DNA of 64,000 nucleotides from JAFGTX01 sp942492225 (GTDB lineage: Bacteria; Bacillota; Clostridia; Peptostreptococcales; Acidaminobacteraceae), in NCBI GenBank assembly GCA_942492225.1, contig CALODS010000055.1, forward strand, positions 1-64,000, given 5' to 3'. This document shows, piece after piece, positions 53,218 to 63,365 of the stretch (positions are counted from its first letter, which is position 1; each line of letters starts with the position of its first letter). The notes beneath the pieces were generated by a model, which was given only the letters and a program-made list of their open reading frames with translations, was not told where the DNA came from and did no database searches. The translations under genes were made by a program, and so were the position numbers.

Positions 53218-54333
53218 ATGAGACGGATAATGGGTATTATAAATTTAAGTGAGCGAACGGAAAACATAAAAGAATTGACGTTGAATAGAGCTATTGCTGC
53301 ATTGCCCTTTGCTGGTCGGTATCGATTAATTGATTTTGCACTTTCAAATATGGTTAACAGTAGGATTGATAATGTTGCGGTTATAACACAAGGTAAAACA
53401 CGTTCTTTAGTAGATCATTTGGGCAGTGGTAAGTCATGGGACTTAAATCGTAACAAAGATGGCTTATTTATTTTCCATCCAGATGCTTCATCACAAGACA
53501 TTGTTCAGAAGAATGGTGATATCGAAATATTTAAAGATCATTTAGATTATCTTTACCGTTCAACACAAGAATATGTTGCTATGAGTAGAAGTTATATGGT
53601 GGCAGCGATTGATTATCAAGAAATGCTAAAATATCATGAAAGTCATGGTGCAGATCTAACCATTGTCTATGCAAATGTAATGAGTGGATCAGATTATATG
53701 CATTGTGATACCGTAATGGTTAATAACGAACATGAAATATTAAATGTTGGAAAAAACATGTCGAGTAAAGGTCCTATTAATATTTCGCTAGAAATGTATT
53801 TAATTAAACGAACATTACTTATTTCAATTATTGAAGATGCTGTTCAATCGGGTGATAGCGACTATTTAAAGCAATGTATATTTAATCGAATGCCACAAAT
53901 GAAAGTATATGGGTACCGTCATTATGGATATGTTGCATGCATAAATAGTCTCAATAATTATTATAAAAACAGTATGGATATGCTTAACAGTGATATATAT
54001 TCAGAATTATTTAGAAGTGAACGTCTTGTCTACACCAAAGTAAAAAATGAACCACCAGCGAAATATGCACCAACAGCATCCGTTAGTAATTCACTTATTG
54101 GTAGTGGTTGTATTATTAAGGGAACAGTTATAAACTCAATTATTGCACGTGGTGTTGTTATTGAAGAAGGGGCAGTTGTAAAAAACAGTATTATTTTACA
54201 ACACGCTGTAATTTCTGAAACGTCCAATTTGGATTATATGATTATTGATAAAAATGTTAGAATTTCTGGCAAAAAAAGATTATCTGGTGATGTAAATCAT
54301 CCATATGTGGTCAAGAAAAATGCTGTTTTATAG
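53218..54333 (+). CDS. glgD: GlgD, regulatory subunit of ADP-glucose synthesis
   Basis: 371 aa, homologous to GlgC. The N-terminal GxGxRL nucleotide loop is replaced (INLSERTENIKELT), as is usual for the non-catalytic or weakly catalytic GlgD. RYRLIDFALSNMVNSRID is kept, and a beta-helix C-terminus with GSGCIIKGTV repeats follows. It probably forms a hetero-oligomer with GlgC. Eight bases after glgC, with AGGAGG. Confidence 0.92.
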   Translation: MRRIMGIINLSERTENIKELTLNRAIAALPFAGRYRLIDFALSNMVNSRIDNVAVITQGKTRSLVDHLGSGKSWDLNRNKDGLFIFHPDASSQDIVQKNGDIEIFKDHLDYLYRSTQEYVAMSRSYMVAAIDYQEMLKYHESHGADLTIVYANVMSGSDYMHCDTVMVNNEHEILNVGKNMSSKGPINISLEMYLIKRTLLISIIEDAVQSGDSDYLKQCIFNRMPQMKVYGYRHYGYVACINSLNNYYKNSMDMLNSDIYSELFRSERLVYTKVKNEPPAKYAPTASVSNSLIGSGCIIKGTVINSIIARGVVIEEGAVVKNSIILQHAVISETSNLDYMIIDKNVRISGKKRLSGDVNHPYVVKKNAVL

Positions 54334-54344
54334 TGGGAGGGTCT

Positions 54345-55787
54345 ATGAAAGTACTATATGTAACAACGGAAGTGGTGCCATTTAATAAAACTGGTGGACT
54401 TGCAGATGTGAGTTACTCATTGCCAAAGGCGCTAAGACAATTAGGTGTGGATGTGCGCATAATAACATCCAAAAGTTTTCAACTTACATCGGAACAGAAA
54501 GAACAAGAGAAGCATTTGGCTACATTTAATGTAAAACTCGGATGGCGCAATCAGTATGCGGGTTTGAGTACAATCATACATGATGAGATTCCCTATTATT
54601 TTATTGATAATGAATACTACTTTGCTAGAGAGCGTCTATATGGGTACGATGATGACGGTGAACGGTTTGCTTATTTTTCTAAAGCTGTTTTGGATGCGAC
54701 CATGTATATTGAAGATTTTGAGCCAGATATCATTCATCTGAATGATTGGCATACAGCACTTATTCCAGTATTAATGAGGGATCAATACTTCGAACACCCG
54801 ACAATACCTGGAATGAAAACAATGCTAACAATTCACAATTTAAAATTTCAAGGAATTTTTGGGAATGAAATTCTTGTAGATGTGTTAGATTTAGAAACTT
54901 CCTATCATGCAAAAGAAGCATTGAACTACAAAAATGCAGTTAATTTTTTGAAAGGTGGTATTGAAAGATCTAACATTGTAAATACAGTCAGTCCGACGTA
55001 TTCCAAAGAAATTATGACAGAATTTTTTGGTGAAGGCTTAGATGAGATTATTAACCAACGTGCACATAAGGTTTATGGAATTTTAAATGGAATTGATAGG
55101 GAACTATATAATCCTAATAAAGATACAGCAATACAGTCAACTTATAATTTAAGATCATTAAAAGGGAAAAAAGAAAACAAACGTCATTTACAAGAAATAA
55201 GTAATTTACCACAAGTTGCAGATATACCACTCATTGCATTGGTCACACGTTTGGATGAAATGAAGGGTTTAGAGTTAATCTTGGCAATATTTGATGAGTT
55301 GTTGCAAGCGGATATTCAAGTAGTTATTCTAGGTCTTGGTCACAGTAAATATGAAGACTTTTTTAAAGAAAAAGAAGGTGTCTATTCGGATAAATTAGCC
55401 GTACATTTAACCTTTAGTGATCAGTGGGCGCGTGATATTTATAGTGGCGCAGATATGTTATTAATGCCTTCCAAATTTGAACCGTGTGGATTAAGCCAAC
55501 AAATCGCAATGCGTTATGGAACTGTACCAATTGTCAGAGAAACTGGTGGACTTAAAGATACTGTAACACCATATAATAAATATGATAAAACAGGTAATGG
55601 CTTTAGTTTTGGTACATATAATGCTCATGAAATGCTATTTGCAATAAAAAGAGCCATTGAAGTTTATCAAGTACCTAAAGAATGGAATAGTTTGGTAAAA
55701 TCAGCCATGCGTTATGACAGTTCTTGGGAGGCATCAGCCAAAGAATATTTAACGCTTTATGAAGAATTGTTGGAGGTAACAAAATGA
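54345..55787 (+). CDS. glgA: Glycogen synthase (ADP-glucose)
   Basis: 480 aa, GT5 family, GT-B fold. It extends alpha-1,4-glucan from ADP-glucose. Typical segments are KTGGLADVSYSLPKAL (about 16-31), HLNDWHTALIPVLM (about 131-144), LNGIDRELYNP and MPSKFEPCGLSQQIAMRYG with GGLKDTV. The ATG at 54345 follows GGGAGGG; the GTG at 54333 is less likely because it lies before that site. Its stop overlaps the glgP start. Confidence 0.95.
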   Translation: MKVLYVTTEVVPFNKTGGLADVSYSLPKALRQLGVDVRIITSKSFQLTSEQKEQEKHLATFNVKLGWRNQYAGLSTIIHDEIPYYFIDNEYYFARERLYGYDDDGERFAYFSKAVLDATMYIEDFEPDIIHLNDWHTALIPVLMRDQYFEHPTIPGMKTMLTIHNLKFQGIFGNEILVDVLDLETSYHAKEALNYKNAVNFLKGGIERSNIVNTVSPTYSKEIMTEFFGEGLDEIINQRAHKVYGILNGIDRELYNPNKDTAIQSTYNLRSLKGKKENKRHLQEISNLPQVADIPLIALVTRLDEMKGLELILAIFDELLQADIQVVILGLGHSKYEDFFKEKEGVYSDKLAVHLTFSDQWARDIYSGADMLLMPSKFEPCGLSQQIAMRYGTVPIVRETGGLKDTVTPYNKYDKTGNGFSFGTYNAHEMLFAIKRAIEVYQVPKEWNSLVKSAMRYDSSWEASAKEYLTLYEELLEVTK

Positions 55788-58201
55788 TTTCTGTAGAGCA
55801 ATTTAAAGAAGCTTATTTAAAAAAACTTGCAATAAAAAGTGGGAAATCTATTGACGAAACGTCTAATTGGGACAAGTATCACGCGTTATCAAGTTTGACA
55901 CGCGAGTATCTTACAGAAGAGTGGATTAAGACAAATGAGCGATATAATGATCGAGATGTGAAACAAATTTATTATTTTTCAATGGAGTTTCTTACCGGTC
56001 AGTTTCTTATGAGGAACCTTCAATGCCTCAATATGATAGATGTTGTAAGAGAAGTGATGGATATTTTGGAATTTGATCTTGCGGAAATTGCTGCAGTAGA
56101 AAAGGATCAAGGTCTTGGTAATGGAGGTCTAGGGCGATTAGCGGCGGGATTTTTAGATTCTATGGCGGCTTTGGGTATACCTGGACATGGTTGTGGTATT
56201 AGATATAAGTATGGTCTGTTTGAGCAGAGAATTGTTGATGGCTATCAAGTTGAATTCCCAGATAAATGGTTGCAAAACAGAAATGTTTGGGAAATTAAAA
56301 AAGCTGATCGAGCTGTAGAGGTTCACTTTGGGGGTCATGTAAGGGTAGATAATCAAGGAGGAGAAACGCGCTTTATCCATGAAAATTATAATACGGTTGT
56401 CGCAGTGCCTTATGACACGCCAATTGTTGGCTATAGAAATGATACGGTCAATACTCTTAGGTTATGGAGTGCTGAATCAACACGTCGAGATTTCGATTTC
56501 GATTCATTTTCATCTGGAGAGTATTCTGAAGCCTTTAAGCAGAAGTATGATGTAGAATCTATTTCACAAGTGCTCTATCCCAATGATTCTTATGACGATG
56601 GTAAATTATTGCGACTAAAACAAGAGTATTTTTTCGTCTCAGCAGGGATACAAGGCATATTAAATACGTTTACACGTGCAGAAAAAAATTTAAAATCTTT
56701 AGATACATTTATAGCGATACACATTAACGATACACACCCATCTATTGCAATTCCAGAATTGATGCGATTACTTATGGATAGGGAAGGCATGGGATGGAAT
56801 GATGCATGGTCTTTAACAACAAAAGTCATGAGTTATACAAATCATACGATCATGGCTGAAGCTTTAGAGCAGTGGCCCGTTGAAATGTTTAGACAATTAT
56901 TACCGCGTATTTATATGATTGTTGAAGAAATTAATCGACAATTTTGTGAAGAATTGACCTTAAAAGGTTATAGCCAAGAGAAAATCAATGAAATGGCAAT
57001 TATATCTCATGGAATGATACGTATGGCCTATTTAGCGATTGTTGGTTCTTATAGTGTCAATGGTGTTGCTAAGCTTCACACAGAGATATTGAAGAATAGA
57101 GAACTTAAGAATTTTTATGAATTATATCCAACAAAATTTAATAATAAAACAAATGGTATTAGCCATAGAAGATGGTTATTAAATGCAAATCCTGGATTAG
57201 CGGTTTTATTGCAAGATATTATTGGCAAAGAGTGGATATCAAACACCGTACTACTAAGAAAACTTTTATCTCTTAAAGAAGATGCAGCCATGCAAACACG
57301 TATTGATGAAATAAAACAAGGAAATAAAAATCGATTAGCCGATTATATTGAAGACACACTCAATATTAAAGTTGACAGAAAATCAATTTTTGATGTTCAC
57401 GCTAAACGCTTACATGAATATAAGCGTCAAATATTAAATGTATTGCACATTATGCATTTATATAATTGTCTTATTGAAAACCCGGATTTAGACATTCCGA
57501 GTAGAACGTTTATTTTTGCAGCAAAAGCAGCACCAAGTTATCATATGGCTAAGCAAACAATAAAACTTATTCATAGTGTTGGTGATGTTATTAATAACGA
57601 CAGTAGAGTGAATGAAAAAATAAGAGTGGTGTTTATTCCAAATTATGGTGTATCATTAGCAGAATTATTAATTCCAGCCACAGATGTAAGTGAACAAATT
57701 TCAACAACAACAAAAGAGGCATCAGGCACAGGAAACATGAAATTTATGATGAATGGTGCCATCACCATAGCGACAAAAGATGGTGCGAATGTTGAAATTC
57801 TTAATGAAGTAGGAGAAGATAATATATTTATCTTTGGACTTACAGAAGATGAAGTCTACCAGTATTATAATAATAAAAGTTATAATGCATATTCGTTCTA
57901 TGAAAATGATCTACGCATAAAGAAAGTATTAGACCAATTAATTGATGGTACTTACCATGATAATCCAGATGAATTTAGAATTATAAGAGATTTATTATTA
58001 TACAATGACGAATATTTTGTTCTTAAAGATTTTAATTCCTATGTGGCAACACAAGATTCTATAGGTCGCGCTTATATGGATAAAGAAAGATGGTTAAAAA
58101 TGGCGATTACTAACATTGGTTGTTCCGGTATTTTTTCTAGCGATCGTACAATTCAAGAATACTCTACAGGAATTTGGAATGTTGATAGAGTGATGAAGTA
58201 A
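55784..58201 (+). CDS. glgP: Glycogen phosphorylase
   Basis: 805 aa, GT35 family, full length. It releases glucose-1-phosphate from glycogen with phosphate. The N-terminal YYFSMEFLTGQFLMRNL, LGNGGLGRLAAGFLDS and the PLP-binding lysine in KEASGTGNMKFMMNGA are canonical. It overlaps glgA by four bases (ATGA), so synthesis and breakdown enzymes are co-translated. Confidence 0.97.
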   Translation: MISVEQFKEAYLKKLAIKSGKSIDETSNWDKYHALSSLTREYLTEEWIKTNERYNDRDVKQIYYFSMEFLTGQFLMRNLQCLNMIDVVREVMDILEFDLAEIAAVEKDQGLGNGGLGRLAAGFLDSMAALGIPGHGCGIRYKYGLFEQRIVDGYQVEFPDKWLQNRNVWEIKKADRAVEVHFGGHVRVDNQGGETRFIHENYNTVVAVPYDTPIVGYRNDTVNTLRLWSAESTRRDFDFDSFSSGEYSEAFKQKYDVESISQVLYPNDSYDDGKLLRLKQEYFFVSAGIQGILNTFTRAEKNLKSLDTFIAIHINDTHPSIAIPELMRLLMDREGMGWNDAWSLTTKVMSYTNHTIMAEALEQWPVEMFRQLLPRIYMIVEEINRQFCEELTLKGYSQEKINEMAIISHGMIRMAYLAIVGSYSVNGVAKLHTEILKNRELKNFYELYPTKFNNKTNGISHRRWLLNANPGLAVLLQDIIGKEWISNTVLLRKLLSLKEDAAMQTRIDEIKQGNKNRLADYIEDTLNIKVDRKSIFDVHAKRLHEYKRQILNVLHIMHLYNCLIENPDLDIPSRTFIFAAKAAPSYHMAKQTIKLIHSVGDVINNDSRVNEKIRVVFIPNYGVSLAELLIPATDVSEQISTTTKEASGTGNMKFMMNGAITIATKDGANVEILNEVGEDNIFIFGLTEDEVYQYYNNKSYNAYSFYENDLRIKKVLDQLIDGTYHDNPDEFRIIRDLLLYNDEYFVLKDFNSYVATQDSIGRAYMDKERWLKMAITNIGCSGIFSSDRTIQEYSTGIWNVDRVMK

Positions 58202-58213
58202 TTAGGAGGCGCT

Positions 58214-60043
58214 ATGAAAGAACAACATTTTTCTTACGGCGATAAACTTCTCGGTGTAACTGTAAATGAGCGTAGTACAATTTTTAGACTATGGTCTTCA
58301 AGTGCGACGACGGTATATTTAAATATTTATAATCAATGGGATGAGCTGAGAAGAAAAACCTATACACTGACTAAAAGCGACGATCAGTTTTGGCTGATTG
58401 AAATTCCCGAAAACCTCGAAAATTACTATTATACTTATAGTATAGAGCGTTATGGTATCCTTCATGAGATTGTAGATCCATATGCAATCGCAACCTCTCC
58501 AAATAGCAAAAAAGGACAAATTATTAAATTGTCAAAAACAGACCCTGAAGGGTGGGAGAAGAGTAAACGGCCAGAAGTGCCTTTAATGGATACGGTTATT
58601 TATGAAACGCATATTCGGGATTTAACCGTTAAATGGCATAAAGAAGAAGCATTGAAAGGTACTTTTAATGGCGTAACTGAGGCATTAATCAATAAGGTTA
58701 AGTCATTGGGGATAAGCCATATCCAATGGATGCCTCTATTTGATTTTGCAACAGTTGATGATTTTGAAAAAGGTTATAATTGGGGATATGATCCTTTATT
58801 GTTTAATGTCGTAGAAGGCTCTTATGCTTCTGATGTCTATAACCCTCTGACACGTATAAAGGAATTAAAAGCGATGATTATGCGGTGTCATAAGGTGGGC
58901 GTTCGAGTGATTATGGATGTGGTATATAACCATACCTATCACAGTAAAACATCCAATTTAAATCGCATAGGAAATCATTACTTTTATAGAATGAATGGAC
59001 AATATTTTTCTAACGGGTCTGGGTGCGGAAACGAGTTAGCAACAGAGAATAAAATGGTTAGAAAATTTATTATTGATTCTTTACTATATTGGCAAAAAGA
59101 ATTTAAAGTAGATGGTTTTAGATTTGACTTAATGGGTTTATATGATATAGAAACGGTGGAAGCAATTGAAAAAGAATTGCGTGCAAATGATCCAGATGTT
59201 TTATTGTATGGTGAGCCATGGACTGGATCAGATTCTATGTTGCCGTACGAACAACGGTTCAGAAAAGGTGTTATAAAAAATAGTGGTGTGGGTTATTTCA
59301 ATGATGATTTTAGAAATTCAGTAAAAGGTGATAATGATTCAGCAAAAAGAGGGTATATTGGTGGTGTTGTAGATACAAATGTTCTATTAAATTCATTAAT
59401 TGGATCACCAATAGACAAAGAAAAATCGGTAGGTCATAGTCATAAGCCATACGAGAGTATCAATTATCTAACGTCCCACGATAATCTTAATTTGTTCGAT
59501 AAAATATCAAAATCCTTTCCTAATACAACGGAAAAAGAAAAGAAAAAAATATGTGCCTTATGCTTCTCAATACTCTTAACATCTGTAGGTATTCCGTTTA
59601 TCCAAGGTGGGACCGAAATGATGGCTTCGAAAAAAGGATTTCATAATACTTATAATATGGGTGATGAAATCAATGCATACGATTGGATACTCTCATCATC
59701 CAATGATGATTTACGTGTTTATATCCAGAAGTTAATCAAATTCCGTCGTGAGACATTCTTGTATCAATTAAGAGATTTTAAATTCATCCAAGCTTGTTGT
59801 CATATTACTATCAATGAGCAAGGCATTATAGAAATGAAGATAGATGATGCTGAAAAGAAAATAAGGTATCTGATATTTCATAATGGTAGTGAGCATGATT
59901 ATGAATATAGCTTGAATAAGGGTAATTACCGCGTCATATGTAATGGTGATTGTTTCACAAAAAAAAATGAAGAAAAAAACATAAAAGATAAAATTGTTTT
60001 GCCAATTTATCAAACAGTTATTTTGAAAGAAAACTATCATTAG
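58214..60043 (+). CDS. pulA: Type I pullulanase (glycogen-debranching enzyme)
   Basis: 609 aa, cytoplasmic because no signal peptide is seen. An N-terminal CBM48 domain (about 10-105) precedes a GH13_14 barrel. The type I pullulanase hallmark YNWGYDPLLFNV is at about 191-202. The catalytic set is GFRFDLMGLYD, LLYGEPWTG and TSHDNLNLFDK. It cleaves alpha-1,6 branches and would work with GlgP to mobilise glycogen. Last gene of the operon, 12 bases after glgP. Confidence 0.94.
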   Translation: MKEQHFSYGDKLLGVTVNERSTIFRLWSSSATTVYLNIYNQWDELRRKTYTLTKSDDQFWLIEIPENLENYYYTYSIERYGILHEIVDPYAIATSPNSKKGQIIKLSKTDPEGWEKSKRPEVPLMDTVIYETHIRDLTVKWHKEEALKGTFNGVTEALINKVKSLGISHIQWMPLFDFATVDDFEKGYNWGYDPLLFNVVEGSYASDVYNPLTRIKELKAMIMRCHKVGVRVIMDVVYNHTYHSKTSNLNRIGNHYFYRMNGQYFSNGSGCGNELATENKMVRKFIIDSLLYWQKEFKVDGFRFDLMGLYDIETVEAIEKELRANDPDVLLYGEPWTGSDSMLPYEQRFRKGVIKNSGVGYFNDDFRNSVKGDNDSAKRGYIGGVVDTNVLLNSLIGSPIDKEKSVGHSHKPYESINYLTSHDNLNLFDKISKSFPNTTEKEKKKICALCFSILLTSVGIPFIQGGTEMMASKKGFHNTYNMGDEINAYDWILSSSNDDLRVYIQKLIKFRRETFLYQLRDFKFIQACCHITINEQGIIEMKIDDAEKKIRYLIFHNGSEHDYEYSLNKGNYRVICNGDCFTKKNEEKNIKDKIVLPIYQTVILKENYH

Positions 60044-60051
60044 AAAAACAT

Positions 60052-60114
60052 AAAAACTGGTAGCATTATAGAGTGTCTTGTGACAGTCACTCTATAATTC
60101 TACCAGTTTTTTTA
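60052..60114 (+). terminator. Terminator of the glg operon
   Basis: A very long stem (AAAAACTGGTAG and ATTATAGAGTG arms with their complements) is followed by a run of seven T's. Confidence 0.93.
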
Positions 60115-60124
60115 GGTGAAATTA

Positions 60125-60679
60125 TTACTCTTGAGAAGATTTATCAAACTCAATTAATTCTATCTTAACTTCTGAATAACGTCCCAATGAATAAATAACA
60201 TCAGACAATCGGTTGACGTATTTCATAACGGTTAAACTCACATCAGCGTCTTCTGTTAGTTTTAAAATACGCCTCTCGGCACGTCGGCAAATTGTTCGTG
60301 CAAGATGTAAATGAGCGCTGGATTTTCCGCTACCAGGTAAAATAAATTGAAAATCTTGATCAGCACCCATTTTATCAATATAGTCATCAATAATATTTTC
60401 AAGATAAGTAATATCTTCTTCTGTAACGCGTTCAGGGAAATTTGAACCATTGGTGGTTGCTAATTCTCCAGCGACATTAAATAATTTTCGTTGGATGTGC
60501 TCGATGACTCTGAAAATATCTTTATCTTCTACATAATTTTTAGCAACTGCTAGAGCGGAATTAAGTTCATCGATTGTGCCATATGCTTCAACTCTAGTGC
60601 TATCTTTATCAACACGAGTGCCATCGTAAAGACTTGTTTTCCCTTTATCGCCAGTTTTCGTATATATTTTAATTTTCAT
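60125..60679 (-). CDS. Cob(I)alamin adenosyltransferase, PduO type
   Basis: 184 aa, five-helix bundle family. It transfers the adenosyl group of ATP to cobalamin. The ATP-binding YTKTGDKGKTSLYDG (about 5-19), RVEAYGTIDELNSAL (about 29-43), ILPGSGKSSAHLHLARTICR and VNRLSDVIYSLGRY are characteristic. No B12 biosynthesis or diol dehydratase genes are adjacent. It converges on pulA and diverges from cheY; the AGGAGG site is ideal. Confidence 0.93.
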   Translation of the reverse strand: MKIKIYTKTGDKGKTSLYDGTRVDKDSTRVEAYGTIDELNSALAVAKNYVEDKDIFRVIEHIQRKLFNVAGELATTNGSNFPERVTEEDITYLENIIDDYIDKMGADQDFQFILPGSGKSSAHLHLARTICRRAERRILKLTEDADVSLTVMKYVNRLSDVIYSLGRYSEVKIELIEFDKSSQE

Positions 60680-60756
60680 TAGATACCTCCTACAATTTTT
60701 ATATTTTATTTCTATCCAAAATAAATAAATCTAAACGCTAATGAGAAATATTTTCA

Positions 60757-60785
60757 ATTCATTCATAATTTTATCGTGAATGAAT
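60757..60785. promoter_or_regulatory. Inverted repeat in the PduO/cheY divergent region
   Basis: ATTCATTCA and its exact complement TGAATGAAT are separated by 11 bases, with another ATTCATT copy at about 60799. It is a possible operator for either divergent gene. Confidence 0.4.
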
Positions 60786-60814
60786 GACCTATAATATTAT
60801 TCATTGTAAAAATT

Positions 60815-60844
60815 TTGAATACTCTAAATTTTCAAGGGTATAAT
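60815..60844 (+). promoter_or_regulatory. Predicted promoter of the che operon
   Basis: TTGAAT at 60815-60820, an 18-base spacer and TATAAT at 60839-60844 place the start near 60851 and support the cheY start at 60875. Confidence 0.65.
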
Positions 60845-60874
60845 CATTATGAAATAATGAAAGTGGGCGATTAC

Positions 60875-61228
60875 ATGAGAAGAATTCTAATAGCGGACGA
60901 CGCAATGTTTATGCGCAATGCATTAAAAGTATTGCTTGAGAAAAATGAATTTGAAGTCGTTGGAATGGTTGACAATGGGAAAGATGCCGTTCTAATGGCA
61001 AAAGAATTGAAACCGGATATTGTGACCCTTGATATTACTATGCCAGAATTAAATGGAATTGATGCTTTAAAAGCAATCAAAGCATCAAATCCAGAAATTA
61101 CAGTGATCATGATAACCGCAGTAAGTGGCGATATGGCCATTAGAGAATGTATAGAAAATGGTGCCAATAATTTTATTGTAAAGCCTTTTCGGGAAGAAAA
61201 ATTGTTAGAAATTTTGTTAAAAGGTTAG
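60875..61228 (+). CDS. cheY: CheY-like response regulator
   Basis: 117 aa, a single receiver domain. The acidic pair D8-D9 (LIADDAMFMRN), phosphorylation site D53 (TLDITMPELNG), T81 and K103 (VKPF) are all in place. It should be phosphorylated by the CheA encoded 13 bases downstream and bind the flagellar switch. The start at 60875 is chosen because upstream in-frame ATGs lie at or before the predicted transcription start or lack a ribosome site. Confidence 0.92.
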   Translation: MRRILIADDAMFMRNALKVLLEKNEFEVVGMVDNGKDAVLMAKELKPDIVTLDITMPELNGIDALKAIKASNPEITVIMITAVSGDMAIRECIENGANNFIVKPFREEKLLEILLKG

Positions 61229-61241
61229 TGGAGGTGAAAGA

Positions 61242-63353
61242 ATGTCGGAAATATTTACCAATGAGCCCATGTTAGAGATGTACATAGTTGAAATGAACCA
61301 AATGATTAATCGGCTAGAGCAACTTGTTATGACCAGTGAAGAAGAGAATGCTCTAGAAGAAGAGATTGATGAAATCTTTAGACATATGCATACCATCAAA
61401 GGAAATTCAATGATGATGATGTTTGAAGCAATTGCGAACTTAGCACATGCTGTTGAGGATTTATATGATTATTTAAGAAAAGAAAAACCAAGGGACGTTA
61501 ATTACTCTAAGGTAACAGATTTGGTTTTAGAAGCCATTGATTTCTTTAAATCGGAAGTTGAAACAATTGAATCAGGAGAAGTACCAAAAGGAGACGCTGA
61601 GACGCTAAAATTGGAAATAAGAGGGTACCTAGAATCAATTATCTTTATGCACGAAGGTGGTGAAAGACCATTAAGTACAGAGGAACCTACTGAAACAAAA
61701 GCAGAAGAAAATCAAAAATACTATATCGCCCCATTAAAAAATGACAATTCACCGACTGTACTTAAAACAACTGCTGACCAGAATTACTACTCAATTAAGA
61801 TTGAATTTGAAGAAGACTGTCAAATGGAAAGTGTTAGAGCTTTTTCTGTGGTTCATAAGTTAAAAGATATTTGTGATGACATTTTTCATTTTCCGAAAAA
61901 TATTGTCGAAGAAAATCATGATGAAGAAATTAAGACGAATGGTTTTCAAGTTTATCTTAATAGTGAATTTGATTTAGAAGCGGTAAATAGTTTTTTTGAA
62001 TCCGTTGCCTACATGAGAGCGGTGACCATTGAACAGTTGGACATGGGTGGATATTACGAATATAAAGATCTACATGACGGTGTCATTAAAGAAGTATCTT
62101 TGCCGCCTGCTCAGGAAGAAATAACTAATAGTGAACAAGATTCTAGTGTTGATAAACTAAGAAAACCTAAAGAAAAAACAGCTAAAAGAACCAATGAAAA
62201 ATATATCAATGTGGGCATTTCAAGGATTGACCAACTGCTTGATTTAGTTGGTGAACTGGTTGTTTCAGAGTCAATGGTGACACGTAATAATGATTTACAA
62301 GGATTAAAACTTGAGAGCTTCGAGAAATCTGTTAGACAACATAGGTTTATTATTAATGAATTACAAGATATTGTAATGTCTATACGGATGGTACCCTTAT
62401 CATTAACGTTCCAAAAAATGAATCGTATTGTACGTGACATGAAAAAGAAAATTGGTAAAAATGTGGAATTGACCATTATTGGAGAACATACAGAAGTAGA
62501 TAAAAATGTTATTGAACATATTGGTGATCCACTTATGCACATAATCAGAAATTCAATTGATCATGGTATTGAATCACCACGGGCGCGTTTAGAAGCTGGA
62601 AAACCTGAAAAAGGCACTGTAACCTTAGAAGCAAAACATGCTGGTGGCGATGTATGGATTATCGTTAAAGATGATGGAAAAGGACTTAACAGAGACGGCA
62701 TACTTGAAAAAGCAATGTCAAAGGGTTTATTAAAAAAGGAACCTTACGAATATAGTGACCAAGAAGTTTTTGGAATGATTTTTGCTCCGGGATTCTCAAC
62801 AAAAGAAGAAGTCACTGAATTTTCTGGACGTGGTGTTGGATTAGATGTTGTTTCAAAGAACATCCAGAAATTAGGTGGTAGTGTTGTTGTCAATAGCGTT
62901 GAAGGGAAAGGTACCGAATTTGCCATTAGAATACCATTAACTTTAGCAATTATTGATGGCATGCTGCTGAGCGTTGGAAAATCAAGTTTTACGGTACCAA
63001 TTATCGCCATAAAAGAATCATTTAAAGCAGAGTCAAATAATATAGTAAGAGATCCAGAAGGACACATGATGATTATGGTGCGTGGACAGTGTTATCCAGT
63101 GATAAAACTGTATGAAAGATACAGCATGGTTGCCAATTATAATAAAGTAGAAGATGGTATTATCATTATGGTTGAATCGGATGGTAAAGAAGTTTGTTTA
63201 TTTGCAGATGAAATCATTGGAGAGCAACAAGTTGTGGTAAAGAGTTTATCTAAATTTTTAAATAAAGTAAGAGGTGTGTCAGGTTGCACATTACTTGGTG
63301 ATGGACGTATCAGTTTAATATTAGACCCATCTGAATTAATACATGAAATATAA
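61242..63353 (+). CDS. cheA: Chemotaxis histidine kinase CheA
   Basis: 703 aa with the full domain set. P1 Hpt has H50 in RHMHTIKGNSMMM; a P2-like region follows at about 180-270; P3 dimerisation is at INVGISRIDQLLDLVGELVV (about 320-345). P4 ATPase has HIIRNSIDHGIESP, VKDDGKGLNRDG and SGRGVGLDVVSKN, and a C-terminal CheW-like P5 ends at about 700. It phosphorylates CheY in response to chemoreceptors. A GGAGGTG site lies upstream. No cheB or receptor gene is within the window. Confidence 0.96.
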   Translation: MSEIFTNEPMLEMYIVEMNQMINRLEQLVMTSEEENALEEEIDEIFRHMHTIKGNSMMMMFEAIANLAHAVEDLYDYLRKEKPRDVNYSKVTDLVLEAIDFFKSEVETIESGEVPKGDAETLKLEIRGYLESIIFMHEGGERPLSTEEPTETKAEENQKYYIAPLKNDNSPTVLKTTADQNYYSIKIEFEEDCQMESVRAFSVVHKLKDICDDIFHFPKNIVEENHDEEIKTNGFQVYLNSEFDLEAVNSFFESVAYMRAVTIEQLDMGGYYEYKDLHDGVIKEVSLPPAQEEITNSEQDSSVDKLRKPKEKTAKRTNEKYINVGISRIDQLLDLVGELVVSESMVTRNNDLQGLKLESFEKSVRQHRFIINELQDIVMSIRMVPLSLTFQKMNRIVRDMKKKIGKNVELTIIGEHTEVDKNVIEHIGDPLMHIIRNSIDHGIESPRARLEAGKPEKGTVTLEAKHAGGDVWIIVKDDGKGLNRDGILEKAMSKGLLKKEPYEYSDQEVFGMIFAPGFSTKEEVTEFSGRGVGLDVVSKNIQKLGGSVVVNSVEGKGTEFAIRIPLTLAIIDGMLLSVGKSSFTVPIIAIKESFKAESNNIVRDPEGHMMIMVRGQCYPVIKLYERYSMVANYNKVEDGIIIMVESDGKEVCLFADEIIGEQQVVVKSLSKFLNKVRGVSGCTLLGDGRISLILDPSELIHEI

Positions 63354-63365
63354 AAGGAGAAAAAT

